64,000 nt of DNA, taken from the NCBI RefSeq assembly GCF_012223425.1, contig NZ_CP038799.1:3828249-3892248 (forward strand). The letters are read 5' to 3'. The translations under genes were made by a program, and so were the position numbers. Within the stretch, counting starts at the first letter, position 1. Each line of letters begins with the position of its first letter. The notes under the pieces were generated by a model. The model was given only the letters and a program-made list of their open reading frames with translations, was not told the DNA's origin and ran no database searches. The DNA comes from Mycolicibacterium frederiksbergense. GTDB taxonomy: Bacteria > Actinomycetota > Actinomycetes > Mycobacteriales > Mycobacteriaceae. Positions 34,456-43,474 of this stretch are shown piece after piece.

Positions 34456-34902
34456 ATGGATCGCAACGGGTCTGGGAAGCCCGCAATGATCAAGGCAATG
34501 GTGCTCGCCGGCGCCACCACGACAATGTGTCTCGGAATTGCGCTCGCGGGGGCGGGGACGGCATCGGCAGACACGAGCGCCGCCGATGCGCACGTCGCTG
34601 CGCAGCAACGCGGCACCGCGGCGTCGACCGCCAGGCTGACACCCGAGGATGTCGGAGAGTTCGGTGACAACCTCGTGCGCAACCTGGGCCGCTTCGGCAG
34701 CAATCTGCAGCGCAATGCCGGGCAGGTGGGCAGCGATGCGCAGCAGGGTCTCGGCCGTGTCGGGACGAACCTGTTGATCAACGGCGGCACCTTCACCGAC
34801 AACGTGGTGCAGAACGCGAACCGGGCCGGCAACGACCTGGCCCGTAACGCCGGGACCGCGGGCCGCAACCTGGTACGCAATATCGGCAGCTTGTTCCGTT
34901 AG
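34456..34902 (+). CDS. Secreted repeat protein B (paralogue of the 33450 gene)
   Basis: The ATG at 34456 follows GGAGGGAGACGAATC. The 148-residue product has a signal peptide (GATTTMCLGIALAGAGTASA, cleavage before DTSAADA). The repeat domain includes FGDNLVRNLGRFGSNLQRNA, GQVGSDAQQGLGRV and GTNLLINGGTF, continuing as NANRAGNDLARNAGTAGRNL. The central repeats are nearly identical to protein A in both protein and DNA, showing a tandem duplication. A perfect hairpin follows the gene. The likely location is outside the cell or in the envelope. Confidence 0.75.
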   Translation: MDRNGSGKPAMIKAMVLAGATTTMCLGIALAGAGTASADTSAADAHVAAQQRGTAASTARLTPEDVGEFGDNLVRNLGRFGSNLQRNAGQVGSDAQQGLGRVGTNLLINGGTFTDNVVQNANRAGNDLARNAGTAGRNLVRNIGSLFR

Positions 34903-34907
34903 CCGAC

Positions 34908-34946
34908 ATCGGGAGGGTGGCGCAGCGATGCCGCTGCCCTCCCGAT
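34908..34946. terminator. Bidirectional stem-loop terminator between convergent genes
   Basis: ATCGGGAGGG (34908-34917) pairs with CCCTCCCGAT (34937-34946). Inside the loop, further pairing of CAGC/GCTG-type bases extends the stem. It sits between the stop of repeat protein B (34902) and the stop of the adenylation-thioesterase gene (34951 on the other strand), so it can serve both. Confidence 0.75.
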
Positions 34947-34950
34947 CGCA

Positions 34951-37698
34951 CTAGTGGCCCAGCACCTCGTCGATCATGGCGGCCACGGCGCCGATATGCG
35001 GCTCGCGCACGATCGACATATGGGTGCACTCCAGGTGGCGGATGGTCAAGTCGCCGGTGATGATCCGCGGCCACAGCCGGGGATCATCCTTGTTGAGGTG
35101 GCTCAGCACCACCAGTGCGCGTCCCCGCCACGGTTGCGGGACGAACCGCAAGCCGCTCATGATGCCGACTTCCTCGATCGCAGCAGTCTTTCGCTGATGG
35201 TCGCCGACGAACAGTCCGGCCAACGGCATCTTCTTTTGATGCTCCCACCAGGACCTGATATCGGTCGGCATCGTCTCCTGGATCGTGACCCTGACATCGG
35301 GTAACCCGGCGCCCGCCTGCTTGGCTGCCTGTGGGGACAGCCACGGGTCGAGCATCACGAGCAATTCGACTGTCTCGCCGGCATGTTCCAGCAGACGAGC
35401 CGCTTCCAGAGCTATATGGGACCCCAACGAATGACCGACCAGGATGTACGGGTCGCGCGGCTGGACAAGGCGCAGGTTGCCGACATGGCGGCGTGCTGCG
35501 GTTTCCACCGACAGATCCGGGATTGCGCGCTTCTCCAGTCCTTTGGGCTCCAGGGCGTACACCGCCGTCTTGTCGCCGACCCGCTCGGCGAATGGCACGA
35601 AACACAGCGAGGAGGCGCCGGCCCCGGAGAAGCAGAACACCGGCGTGCCCACGGTGTCGGCAGATATCGGCCGCAATGCCACGGTGGTCGGCGGTAGCGC
35701 GGGTCCGCTGGAACGCGTGAGCTTCTGCGCGAACTCGGCCACGGTCGGTGCGCCGGCCAGATCCGACGGATTGAGTTTGGCGCCGTGCACTTCGGTGACG
35801 CGCGCCAGCATCTGTGTCACGCTCAGCGAGTCCCCACCGAGTGCATAGAAGCCGTCGGTGCGCCCGACCCTGTCGATGTGCAGCACCTCCGACCACAGCC
35901 GCGCGATCGATGATTCCTGTTCCCCGCGAGGAGGATCGAACTCAGGCCTGCCCACCGCTGGCAGTGCCATTCGGTCGATCTTGCCGCGATCGCCTCGCGG
36001 CAGCGCGCCGAGCACCGTGATGTGGACGGGCACCATATAGGGGGGCAGGTCCCGGTGCAGGAGGGTACGCAGTTCAGCCACTGCCGGTGTGCGGGCATCG
36101 GGTTCGGCGGATACGTAGGCGGCCAGAGTGGGCGTTCCGGTGGTGTCGGCCACCACGATGGCCTCCCGGACGTCGTCATAGCTCAACAGCGTGGATTCGA
36201 TCTCCGAGGGCTCCACGAGGTAGCCCCGGATCTTGACGGTGGCATCCGCCCGGCCGGACAGCACCAGGTTGCCGTGCTCATCCCAGCGCCCGACGTCGCC
36301 GCCGGCATAGGTCCGCGCGCCATCCGGATGCACCGAGAACACCGCGGCCGAAGTCTCCGGATCCAGGTAGCCCAGCGCGAGATGACGTGAGGTGATGGAT
36401 ACCGCGCCGTTCTCATCGATGTCGATCTGCTTGTGCGGGGCGGGAACTCCCACCGGTATGACGCCGTGTGGCAGCGCGGCGTTCGGCGGAATGTCATAGC
36501 TCGCGATGGCGAGCGTCTCGGTCGAGCCTGCCCAGTTCGTGAAGACCGCGTTCGGGGCGAGTTCGCGCGCCAGCCGCACGTGGCGCGCATGCGCCGCCTC
36601 GCCGGTGGTCACGATCCGTTCCACCGCGGGCAGTGTCGCGCCCCGTGCGGCGGTGTGCAAGGCATCCACGAAGGCCGGTGTACAGGTGATGGCCTGAGCG
36701 CCCGAATCGGCGATGAGCTCGAATGCCTCTCGCGCGGATTGCTTCGCAGGGTCGACCGCGATCACCTCGGCCCCGCCCAGCAGAGCGGCGATCAGCACGT
36801 TGAGCCCGGCCGCGAAGCTGATCGGCATGCAGAGCGCGACCTTGCGGCCGTCACCGAGGCCGAAGCGGTCGTTGAGCAGTTGAGCATCGGCGAGCCACAG
36901 TCCATTCGGGTGCAGCACCGCTTTGGGGGTGCCGGTGGAACCCGACGTGAACTGGATGCTCGTCACATCGTCGGTGTCGGTATCGGCGCCCAGTTCCGTA
37001 TCGAGGTCGGCGCCGCCGGGCAGTCGGTCGGGGACCTGAACCGGCCAGGGCCGGTAACCGTGCTCGACGAGGATCGACGTAATCTTCTGTGCCCGGTTGC
37101 CCGGCATCGCCGGGTCCAGGGCCACGACGGGAGTCCCGGATGCGAACAGACCGAGCACGGTCGCGACGGTCTGGGGCGTCGTTGGTGCGGGGAGCACAGC
37201 GGCGCAGGGTTCGTCGGTGTCGGGGCGCGTCTGCGACGCCAGCGCCGCGCCCAGCAGTTCGCGATAGGTGACCGATTCCGAGGTGGTGCGCAGGGCCACC
37301 TGTTCCGGTCTGCTGCGTGCGGTCGCCGCGAAATGCGCGGGTACCGAACGATGTTCGAGGGGATTGTCGTCCTGTGCCGGGGCCTGTGCGATCGGGTGTG
37401 CTGGGGTGGTCGCGCCGGTGGGGTCGGCCGGCCGCGTCGTGGTGCCGGGGCGCCGGAACCGGGTGTGGAGGACGACGGCGGCGAGCGTGACGCTGGTCAC
37501 TGCCGCGAGGATCGCGGTACGTCGGATTCGGGTATCGGTGCTGGGCGGCAGGGCGTGCAGGGGACTCCTGCCGGAGCTGTCGAGCGGATTGCCGACGCGC
37601 CACGGAATCCGTTTGACCTGCGGCATCCGTTCCGCAGCAGGTGTGCTGGAATGTTTGCTGAACTGGCGCATTCGGTACCAGTTGACGCTGTCGAACAT
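34951..37698 (-). CDS. Membrane-anchored single-module NRPS-like protein (adenylation, carrier, thioesterase)
   Basis: This 915-residue protein starts at ATG 37698 behind GGAGGGTCGGC. Residues about 57-80 form a membrane span (RRTAILAAVTSVTLAAVVLH). The adenylation domain (about 115-610) shows SIQFTSGSTGTPKAV, TNWAGSTETLA, YAGGDVGRWDEHGN, GRADATVKIRGYLVEPSEIE and a terminal GDRGKIDRMAL with the catalytic Lys. The carrier has the phosphopantetheine Ser in YALGGDSLSVTQML. The thioesterase has LVGHSLGSHIAL and a late His in LECTHMSIV. There is no condensation domain. A candidate IdeR box lies 46 bp upstream, so iron-starvation expression is likely. The product is unknown; a role in iron acquisition or an amino-acyl modification is inferred. 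Confidence 0.85.
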   Translation of the reverse strand: MFDSVNWYRMRQFSKHSSTPAAERMPQVKRIPWRVGNPLDSSGRSPLHALPPSTDTRIRRTAILAAVTSVTLAAVVLHTRFRRPGTTTRPADPTGATTPAHPIAQAPAQDDNPLEHRSVPAHFAATARSRPEQVALRTTSESVTYRELLGAALASQTRPDTDEPCAAVLPAPTTPQTVATVLGLFASGTPVVALDPAMPGNRAQKITSILVEHGYRPWPVQVPDRLPGGADLDTELGADTDTDDVTSIQFTSGSTGTPKAVLHPNGLWLADAQLLNDRFGLGDGRKVALCMPISFAAGLNVLIAALLGGAEVIAVDPAKQSAREAFELIADSGAQAITCTPAFVDALHTAARGATLPAVERIVTTGEAAHARHVRLARELAPNAVFTNWAGSTETLAIASYDIPPNAALPHGVIPVGVPAPHKQIDIDENGAVSITSRHLALGYLDPETSAAVFSVHPDGARTYAGGDVGRWDEHGNLVLSGRADATVKIRGYLVEPSEIESTLLSYDDVREAIVVADTTGTPTLAAYVSAEPDARTPAVAELRTLLHRDLPPYMVPVHITVLGALPRGDRGKIDRMALPAVGRPEFDPPRGEQESSIARLWSEVLHIDRVGRTDGFYALGGDSLSVTQMLARVTEVHGAKLNPSDLAGAPTVAEFAQKLTRSSGPALPPTTVALRPISADTVGTPVFCFSGAGASSLCFVPFAERVGDKTAVYALEPKGLEKRAIPDLSVETAARRHVGNLRLVQPRDPYILVGHSLGSHIALEAARLLEHAGETVELLVMLDPWLSPQAAKQAGAGLPDVRVTIQETMPTDIRSWWEHQKKMPLAGLFVGDHQRKTAAIEEVGIMSGLRFVPQPWRGRALVVLSHLNKDDPRLWPRIITGDLTIRHLECTHMSIVREPHIGAVAAMIDEVLGH

Positions 37699-37743
37699 GC
37701 CGACCCTCCGACCGTGCCCATCGACTTACTTAGGTATGGAAAC

Positions 37744-37762
37744 TTCGGGCAGGCTAGCCTAA
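37744..37762 (-). promoter_or_regulatory. Candidate IdeR (iron) box before the NRPS-like gene
   Basis: Read on the minus strand, TTAGGCTAGCCTGCCCGAA matches the mycobacterial IdeR consensus TTAGGTTAGSCTAACCTAA at 15 of 19 positions. The first half is nearly perfect and the second half weaker. It lies 46-64 bp before the ATG at 37698. IdeR with iron would repress the gene. Confidence 0.6.
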
Positions 37763-38017
37763 TGGGAACTGATCAGCGAGTCTTCGACCGGATATTCAAG
37801 AGTTGAGGGAAGGCTGGTCACCGAGCCGCTGGCCGGTGAGCACTGTTTCAGCCTGGAGCGTAGGTCGACTCCTAGGGTTAGATCGTTGCCCCGGCTGGTT
37901 GGTGAGGTCACCTATAGCGCTGATGGGGTGTCGTGCCACTGAGCACTGATCCATTAGGTCGCCGCGGGGTGCCCTTCGGCTCGAACAGGTTCGACCCACA
38001 TCGAGCAGGGAGGCGAG

Positions 38018-38194
38018 TTGACGCTATTCGTAGGAGACGACTGGGCTGAAGACCACCACGACATTCACCTGATGGACACCGACGGGACCAAGCTGGCCTC
38101 CCGTCGACTACCAGAAGGACTGGCCGGCATCCGCGGGTTCCACGAGCTGGTCGCCGACCACGCCGCCGAACGAGATATTGTCAAGACCTGTGGA
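38018..38194 (+). pseudogene. IS110-family transposase, N-terminal fragment
   Basis: A TTG at 38018, behind AGGGAGG, opens a frame reading TLFVGDDWAEDHHDIHLMD, with the first Asp of the DEDD RuvC-like domain of IS110 transposases. It continues LASRRLPEGLAGIRGFHELV. Only about 55 residues remain. The frame then runs into the left end of the IS256 element and stops at once (38192-38194). The rest of the IS110 element is missing from the window. The 200 bp before it may be its left end. Confidence 0.75.
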
Positions 38195-39635
38195 TGAGGT
38201 TGTTTCAGGCGACCTCGGTTTCGGTTGATTCGTCGCTCTCGGCGGGTGTGATGCCAACGGGCCGTTCGAGTAGCTTGCCTTTGTGGAACACCGCGCCGGC
38301 ACGGACCAGCGCGACCAGGTGTGGTGCGTTCACGGCCCGCCAGCGGGCTTGGGCAGCGTCGATCAGCTTGTGGGCCATGGCAATTCCCGCCGCGCGGGAT
38401 CCGGGGCCCTTGGTGACCTTGGTCCGCAACCGCACGGTGGCGAAAGTCGACTCGATCGGATTGGTAGTTCGCAGGTGGATCCAATGCTCGGCCGGATATT
38501 TGTAGAACTCCAGGAGCACATCGGCATCATCGACGATCTTGGCGACCGCTTTGGGGTACTTGGCGCCGTAGTCGACCTTGAAGGCCTTGATCGCGACCTG
38601 GGCCTTGTCGATATCCTCGGCGTTGTAGATCTCCTTGATCGCGGCCAACGCAGCTGGGTGCGCTGATTTCGGCAACGCAGCAAGCACATTGGCCTGCTTG
38701 TGGAACCAGCAGCGTTGCTCCCGGGTGGCCGGGAACACCTCCCGGATGGCCTTCCAGAACCCCAACGCGCCGTCACCGACGGCCAGCACCGGCGCGGTCA
38801 TCCCACGACGACGGCAGCCCCGCAGCAGATCCGCCCACGACTCGGTCGACTCCCGGTATCCGTCGGCCAGGGCGACGAGTTCCTTGCGGCCATCGGAGCG
38901 CACGCCGATCATCACCAACAGGCAGAGCTTCTCCTGCTCGAGGCGGACCTTGAGGTGGATGCCGTCGACCCACAGGTAGACGTAATCGGTGCCCGAGAGG
39001 TCACGCTCGCCGAAAGTCTTCGCCTCGTCCTGCCATTGGCTGGTGAGCCGGGTGATCGTCGTGGCCGACAGTCCGGCGCTCGAGCCGAGAAACTGCTCCA
39101 GCGCCGGACCGAAGTCACTCGTCGAGAGCCCGTGCAGGTACAGCAGTGGCAGCACCTCGGTCATCTGCGGGGACTTGCGTGCCCACGCCGGCAGGATCGC
39201 CGAGGAAAACCGTTGCCGCTCACCGGTAACGGCGTCGATGCGCTTGTCGTTGACCCGCGGGGCGGTCACCGTGACCGCACCCGCGGCGGTGAGGATGTCA
39301 CGTTCGTGGTGATAGCCGTTGCGGACCACCAGACGCCGACCGTTGTCGTCGACCTCACCGGCATGGGCGTCGACGTAGGCGGCTACTTCAGCCTGCAGTG
39401 CCGCCGCCAACATCTGCCGCGCACCGTCGCGGACGATCTCATCCAACAGCGACCGACCAGCACCGCTGCCGTTCTCGTTGGCTGATTCCGCGTCGTGAAC
39501 TACCGTGAGCATGGGCGTACCTTCCCAACCAGCGCGCCAACGCCGGTCTTGATCGAGATCCTGTTTCCGTGATGATCATCCTCGGGAAGGTGCGCCCACT
39601 TTCACGCCACCTCGCCGAGGCTCATCCACAGGTTC
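38185..39635 (-). mobile_element. IS256-family insertion sequence
   Basis: The element is about 1.45 kb. Its imperfect inverted ends share CCTGTGGATGAG: AGACCTGTGGATGAG at the left and, in reverse, AGAACCTGTGGATGAG at the right. The transposase is on the minus strand. I see no clear 8-9 bp target duplication, because the left flank is an IS110 fragment and the right flank is the interior of an aldehyde dehydrogenase gene. This suggests a deletion or recombination after insertion. Ends are accurate to a few bases. Confidence 0.8.
38205..39512 (-). CDS. IS256-family (mutator) transposase
   Basis: This 435-residue transposase starts at ATG 39512. Family features include ARQMLAAALQAEVAAYVDAH, RNGYHHERDILTAAGAVTVT, the first Asp in DYVYLWVDGIHLKVRLEQEK, the second in TAPVLAVGDGALGFWKAIRE and the terminal Glu region LRTTNPIESTFATVRLRTKV. 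The QRCWFHKQANVLAALPKS segment is the usual C/H-containing insertion. It appears full length and intact. Confidence 0.93.
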   Translation of the reverse strand: MLTVVHDAESANENGSGAGRSLLDEIVRDGARQMLAAALQAEVAAYVDAHAGEVDDNGRRLVVRNGYHHERDILTAAGAVTVTAPRVNDKRIDAVTGERQRFSSAILPAWARKSPQMTEVLPLLYLHGLSTSDFGPALEQFLGSSAGLSATTITRLTSQWQDEAKTFGERDLSGTDYVYLWVDGIHLKVRLEQEKLCLLVMIGVRSDGRKELVALADGYRESTESWADLLRGCRRRGMTAPVLAVGDGALGFWKAIREVFPATREQRCWFHKQANVLAALPKSAHPAALAAIKEIYNAEDIDKAQVAIKAFKVDYGAKYPKAVAKIVDDADVLLEFYKYPAEHWIHLRTTNPIESTFATVRLRTKVTKGPGSRAAGIAMAHKLIDAAQARWRAVNAPHLVALVRAGAVFHKGKLLERPVGITPAESDESTETEVA

Positions 39636-39648
39636 TGATCATTGCTCG

Positions 39649-40950
39649 GTGGCGACTGCGCATGCTGCCCAACGTGACTGGGCACTCCGGACGCCGCGGC
39701 AGCGCGGCACCATGCTGCGAGCTTTGGCGACACTCATGCGAGAGCATACCGAAGAACTCGCGCTGCTCGACGCGATTGACGGTGGCTTTCCACTGCCTGC
39801 GATGCGCGACGATGTGAACTGGGCGGCCGAAGTGCTCGAGCTGATGGCAGACGCCGCATTTGATATCGGCGGACGTACTATTCCACTCTCGGCGAACCTC
39901 CACTACACGCTGCAGCAGCCCTATGGCGTGGTCGCCCGAATCGTACCCTTCAATCATCCTGTCCTGTTCGCAGGATCTAAGATCGCTGCTCCACTCATGG
40001 CGGGAAACGCCGTGGTTTTGAAAGCTCCCGATCAAACACCGCTCTCGGCCATCCGCCTCGCCCAGTTGGCGAGGGAAGTTTTGCCAGAGGGCCTGTTTGG
40101 GGTCGTAACTGGGCATGGCGCAACTGCGGGCGCCGCGCTGGTCGCTCATCCATTGGTCCGGCGAATCGGCTTCATCGGCTCCCCTGGCACGGGTAGGCAT
40201 ATCCAGCGGTTGGCTGCAGAGCACGGCGTCAAATACGTCACACTCGAACTCGGCGGCAAGAACCCGATGATCGTCATGCCGGACGCCGATCTGGAGGCGG
40301 CGGCGAAAAGCGCCGTCGCAGGGATGAACTTCACCACCACCGCGGGCCAATCTTGTGGATCAACAAGCAGACTGCTGCTGCACGAAGCGATCGCTGACGA
40401 GGTGATTGATCTGGTCGTCGATCAGGTCGCTGCCATCAAGGTAGGCGACCCGCTCGTTGACGGCACGGACATGGGACCCGTCATCGACCAAGCGCAATAC
40501 TCAAAGTCGTTGCGGGCCATCGAGTCAGGACGGGCGGGCGGCGCCAGCGTGCTTACCGGTGGAGGACGCGCGCAGGGTGTTGGTAGCAAAGGCTGGTATG
40601 TCGCCCCGACCGTATTGGCTGGAGTGGCACCACAAGCCGATGTCGCCCGCGACGAGATCTTCGGGCCCGTTCTTTCGGTGCTGACCGTCCGTGACGAAGC
40701 CGAGGCTGTCGAAGTTGCCAACAGCGTCGAGTTCGGGTTGACCGCCGCGGTGTGGACCAACGACGTAAGCCAAGCCCACCGCATGGCTGCGGGACTTGAT
40801 GCTGGCTACGTCTGGATAAACGGCAGTGCACGCCACTACTGGGGGTTGCCCTTCGGCGGTCGGAAATCGTCAGGTGTTGGATCCGAAGAGTCCACGGAGG
40901 AACTGCTGTCCTACACCCAAGTCAAGGCAGTAACCGTCACCTTGGACTGA
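39649..40950 (+). CDS. Aldehyde dehydrogenase, 5'-truncated by IS256
   Basis: The readable frame from GTG 39649 gives 433 residues, against about 480 for the family. It begins at [20 protein letters not shown], so about 45 N-terminal residues are missing exactly where the IS256 end lies. The rest is complete: [20 protein letters not shown], the catalytic Glu in [13 protein letters not shown], the nucleophilic Cys in [16 protein letters not shown] and [20 protein letters not shown]. It would oxidise an aldehyde, possibly an aromatic one given the island. Whether the truncated enzyme is made and folds is open. Confidence 0.8.
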   Translation: MATAHAAQRDWALRTPRQRGTMLRALATLMREHTEELALLDAIDGGFPLPAMRDDVNWAAEVLELMADAAFDIGGRTIPLSANLHYTLQQPYGVVARIVPFNHPVLFAGSKIAAPLMAGNAVVLKAPDQTPLSAIRLAQLAREVLPEGLFGVVTGHGATAGAALVAHPLVRRIGFIGSPGTGRHIQRLAAEHGVKYVTLELGGKNPMIVMPDADLEAAAKSAVAGMNFTTTAGQSCGSTSRLLLHEAIADEVIDLVVDQVAAIKVGDPLVDGTDMGPVIDQAQYSKSLRAIESGRAGGASVLTGGGRAQGVGSKGWYVAPTVLAGVAPQADVARDEIFGPVLSVLTVRDEAEAVEVANSVEFGLTAAVWTNDVSQAHRMAAGLDAGYVWINGSARHYWGLPFGGRKSSGVGSEESTEELLSYTQVKAVTVTLD

Positions 40951-41264
40951 ACTGCGTCGATGCGCTGGAAGGCGCCTACAGCGGACGGTGACCCTTTTCG
41001 CAGTCGAAATCCTCTGGGAGAAATGCTATTTGACGTAGGGCGTCAGTCGGCCGTGCATCGGCGCCTCAGACGATAAGCGACCGATTAGAAAATCGACTCG
41101 GGACACGGCATCGCTCCGTTGCGGGTATGTGACACGCGGCTGTGCCCCCGGAACCCCTCCGATGCCCGCGGCGGCGGCTATGTCCGGCGTCGGGTCGGGC
41201 AGCACGCAATCGACTGGTACCCGCCGACTTGCGCTAGCATCAGTTGTAGTTTCAAAATAGTTGT
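40951..41264. other. Intergenic region before the exporter gene
   Basis: About 314 bp without a gene. Near its end, 41244-41264 holds TTGTAGTTTCAAAATAGTTG just before the exporter GTG. A related string, GCTTGCAAACAGTTAT, occurs upstream of the first Rieske gene near 43376-43391. These could be paired regulator sites. I see no terminator. Confidence 0.4.
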
Positions 41265-42725
41265 GTGAATGAAACTGTTGTCGAACGACTGAGCCGCCGG
41301 CACAAGGCCTTCGTCCTGGCGTCCTGCTGCCTGAGCGTGCTCATTGTGTCGATCGACGTGACCATCGCCAACGTTGCAATCCCGAGCATCCGCGCCGACC
41401 TTTCGGCGTCGCCTTCGCAAATGCAGTGGGTCATTGACATCTACACCTTGATGGTGGCCTCGCTATTGCTGCTCTCAGGTGCCATGGCCGACCGATTCGG
41501 TCGGCGGCGTACGTTGCAGATCGGGTTGACAATCTTTGCGTCGGCCTCCCTACTGTGCAGCGTGGCTCCCAACGTCGAAACGCTGATCGGCGCCCGCTTC
41601 CTGCAGGCGATCGGCGGTTCGATGCTCACTCCTGCTGGGTTGTCGATCGTCACGCAGGTGTTCACCGGCAGAGTGGAGCGCGCGCGCGTCATCGGCATAT
41701 GGGGGGGCGTCGTAGGCATCTCGATGGCCTTGGGTCCGATCATGGGCGGAATACTTCTCGAGTATGTTGACTGGCGAGCAGTGTTCTGGATCAACGTGCC
41801 GATCTGCGCGCTTGCGGTGCTGTTGACCGCGATCTTCGTTCCCGAATCCAAGTCGGTCACCATGCGCCACGTCGACCTGATCGGCTTGGTCCTGGGCATG
41901 GCCTTCCTGTTCGGACTGGTGTTCGTGCTCATCGAAGGGCCAGGGATGGGCTGGACCGACACCCGCGTCGTCGTTAGCTGTTGCCTCGCAGCGCTGGCCT
42001 TCGCGACATTCCTGCGCTACGAGTCACGCCGCCTCGACCCGTTCGTCGAGCTCCGATTCTTCCGCAGCATCCCGTTTGCTTCGGCGACGGCCATCGCGGT
42101 GTGCGCATTCGCTGCATGGGGCGCGTTCCTGTTCATGATGTCAATCTATTTGCAAGGGGAGCGCGGGCTTTCAGCGGTGAACACCGGGCTGATGTTTCTG
42201 CCCGTGGCCGTCGGCGCATTCATCTTCTCGCCCTTGTCTGGCCGGCTGGTGGGGCGATTTGGTGCCAGACCGTCGCTGATGATCGCCGGCGCATTGATCG
42301 TCGCCGCGACTCTCATGTTCGCGCAGATGAGCGACGCTACCCCGCAATGGCAAATGCTGGTCGCCTTTGCGGTTTTCGGCGTCGGTACTTCGATGGTGAA
42401 CGCACCGGTCACAACCGCGGCCGTCAGCGGTATGCCGACCGACCGCGCCGGTGCGGCGGCGGCTATCACATCCACGAGCCGACAGGTGGGCGTCGCCATC
42501 GGTGTGGCCATATGCGGCCCGGTCGCTGGTGCGGCATTGGGCGACACCAACGTCGATTTCGCGGTCTCCGCCCAGCCCCTATGGCTAGTGTTCGCTGGAG
42601 TTGGTGTGCTGATCTTCACGCTCGGTGTCTACTCGACGTCGAAGCGCGCGCTGCGCTCAGCAGAGCATCTGGCGCCGCTGATCGCAGGAACCGATCCGCG
42701 ACGGGAGGCTGCCGATGTCGCGTAA
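41265..42725 (+). CDS. MFS transporter, DHA2 (14-span) family
   Basis: This 486-residue permease starts at GTG 41265. Family motifs include SIDVTIANVAIPSIRADLSA, the loop 2-3 motif GAMADRFGRRRTLQIGLTIF and the antiporter motif GIWGGVVGISMALGPIMGGI (motif C type). About 14 spans are visible. DHA2 proteins are proton-driven exporters of drugs or metabolites. It overlaps a MarR gene by 11 bases and so forms a regulator-exporter pair at the start of the catabolic island. Export of toxic aromatic acids or intermediates is a reasonable guess; import cannot be excluded. Confidence 0.85.
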   Translation: MNETVVERLSRRHKAFVLASCCLSVLIVSIDVTIANVAIPSIRADLSASPSQMQWVIDIYTLMVASLLLLSGAMADRFGRRRTLQIGLTIFASASLLCSVAPNVETLIGARFLQAIGGSMLTPAGLSIVTQVFTGRVERARVIGIWGGVVGISMALGPIMGGILLEYVDWRAVFWINVPICALAVLLTAIFVPESKSVTMRHVDLIGLVLGMAFLFGLVFVLIEGPGMGWTDTRVVVSCCLAALAFATFLRYESRRLDPFVELRFFRSIPFASATAIAVCAFAAWGAFLFMMSIYLQGERGLSAVNTGLMFLPVAVGAFIFSPLSGRLVGRFGARPSLMIAGALIVAATLMFAQMSDATPQWQMLVAFAVFGVGTSMVNAPVTTAAVSGMPTDRAGAAAAITSTSRQVGVAIGVAICGPVAGAALGDTNVDFAVSAQPLWLVFAGVGVLIFTLGVYSTSKRALRSAEHLAPLIAGTDPRREAADVA

Positions 42726-43194
42726 TCCGGAAGCGGACGAGGTCTGGCGCGCGATGACCGCACTGGTCACCGACAACCGCGACAGTTGGAGGCGAGCGAC
42801 CGTCGACCAGACGGGCCTACCTTTCAGTCGCATCCGGATACTGCTCCGGCTGTCCCGCGGGTCGATGACCGTCAAAGAGGTCGCGCACGCCGTGACAATC
42901 GATCCCCCGGCGGCCACGGTGGCCGTCAACGATCTGGAGGACCGCGGCCTAGTCATGCGTCAGACTATTCCCACCAACCGGCGGTACAAAGTGGTATCAC
43001 TGACCGACGCCGGCTGGTCGATGGTGGCCACCATCAATGCGGTCGACGACCCGGCTCCCGAAGCGCTTGCGGCACTTGACGGTAATGAACTGAGGGCGCT
43101 GCGCGATGCGATAGCAAGAGTCAGCGCCGCCCGCCAAACACTGAATGAAAGCCGCGGCCGGATCGCTCAACGAACGACTCTCAGTCCGGCCTAG
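42715..43194 (+). CDS. MarR-family transcriptional regulator
   Basis: This 159-residue protein starts at ATG 42715 inside the end of the exporter gene. The winged helix reads IRILLRLSRGSMTVKEVAHA then VTIDPPAATVAVNDLEDRGL, with the wing VMRQTIPTNRRYKVVSLTDA. It probably regulates the exporter and perhaps the Rieske operon that begins 280 bp downstream, with an aromatic ligand by analogy to other MarR proteins of catabolic clusters. Confidence 0.85.
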   Translation: MSRNPEADEVWRAMTALVTDNRDSWRRATVDQTGLPFSRIRILLRLSRGSMTVKEVAHAVTIDPPAATVAVNDLEDRGLVMRQTIPTNRRYKVVSLTDAGWSMVATINAVDDPAPEALAALDGNELRALRDAIARVSAARQTLNESRGRIAQRTTLSPA

Positions 43195-43474
43195 CGAACG
43201 GCAACATGCCAGGGTCGCTGTGGGGTCTGCAGAAGTCGGGTCAGATGGCGGGATTGGTGGACCAAGGGCCGCGACTGTCGAGAAGAACCCTGTTCGGTTG
43301 GAGTCCTGGGTGGCAGACGTCGGTCTGCGAGGGGATGCCGGCTGATACCGCCGTTACCGCGGTGGCCTAAATAATAGCTTGCAAACAGTTATCATCCTAT
43401 GTAAGCTTCCGTGTGGTGTAGCCCACATGAGTGCTCACGTTCTAGGGGCACAAATCGATAGGAAGGTGCGCCCG

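Noticed and set aside
38175-39650. 8-9 bp target duplication around IS256
   Set aside because: Flanks (GATATTGTCA and GATCATTGCT) share a few bases but no true duplication; likely chance.
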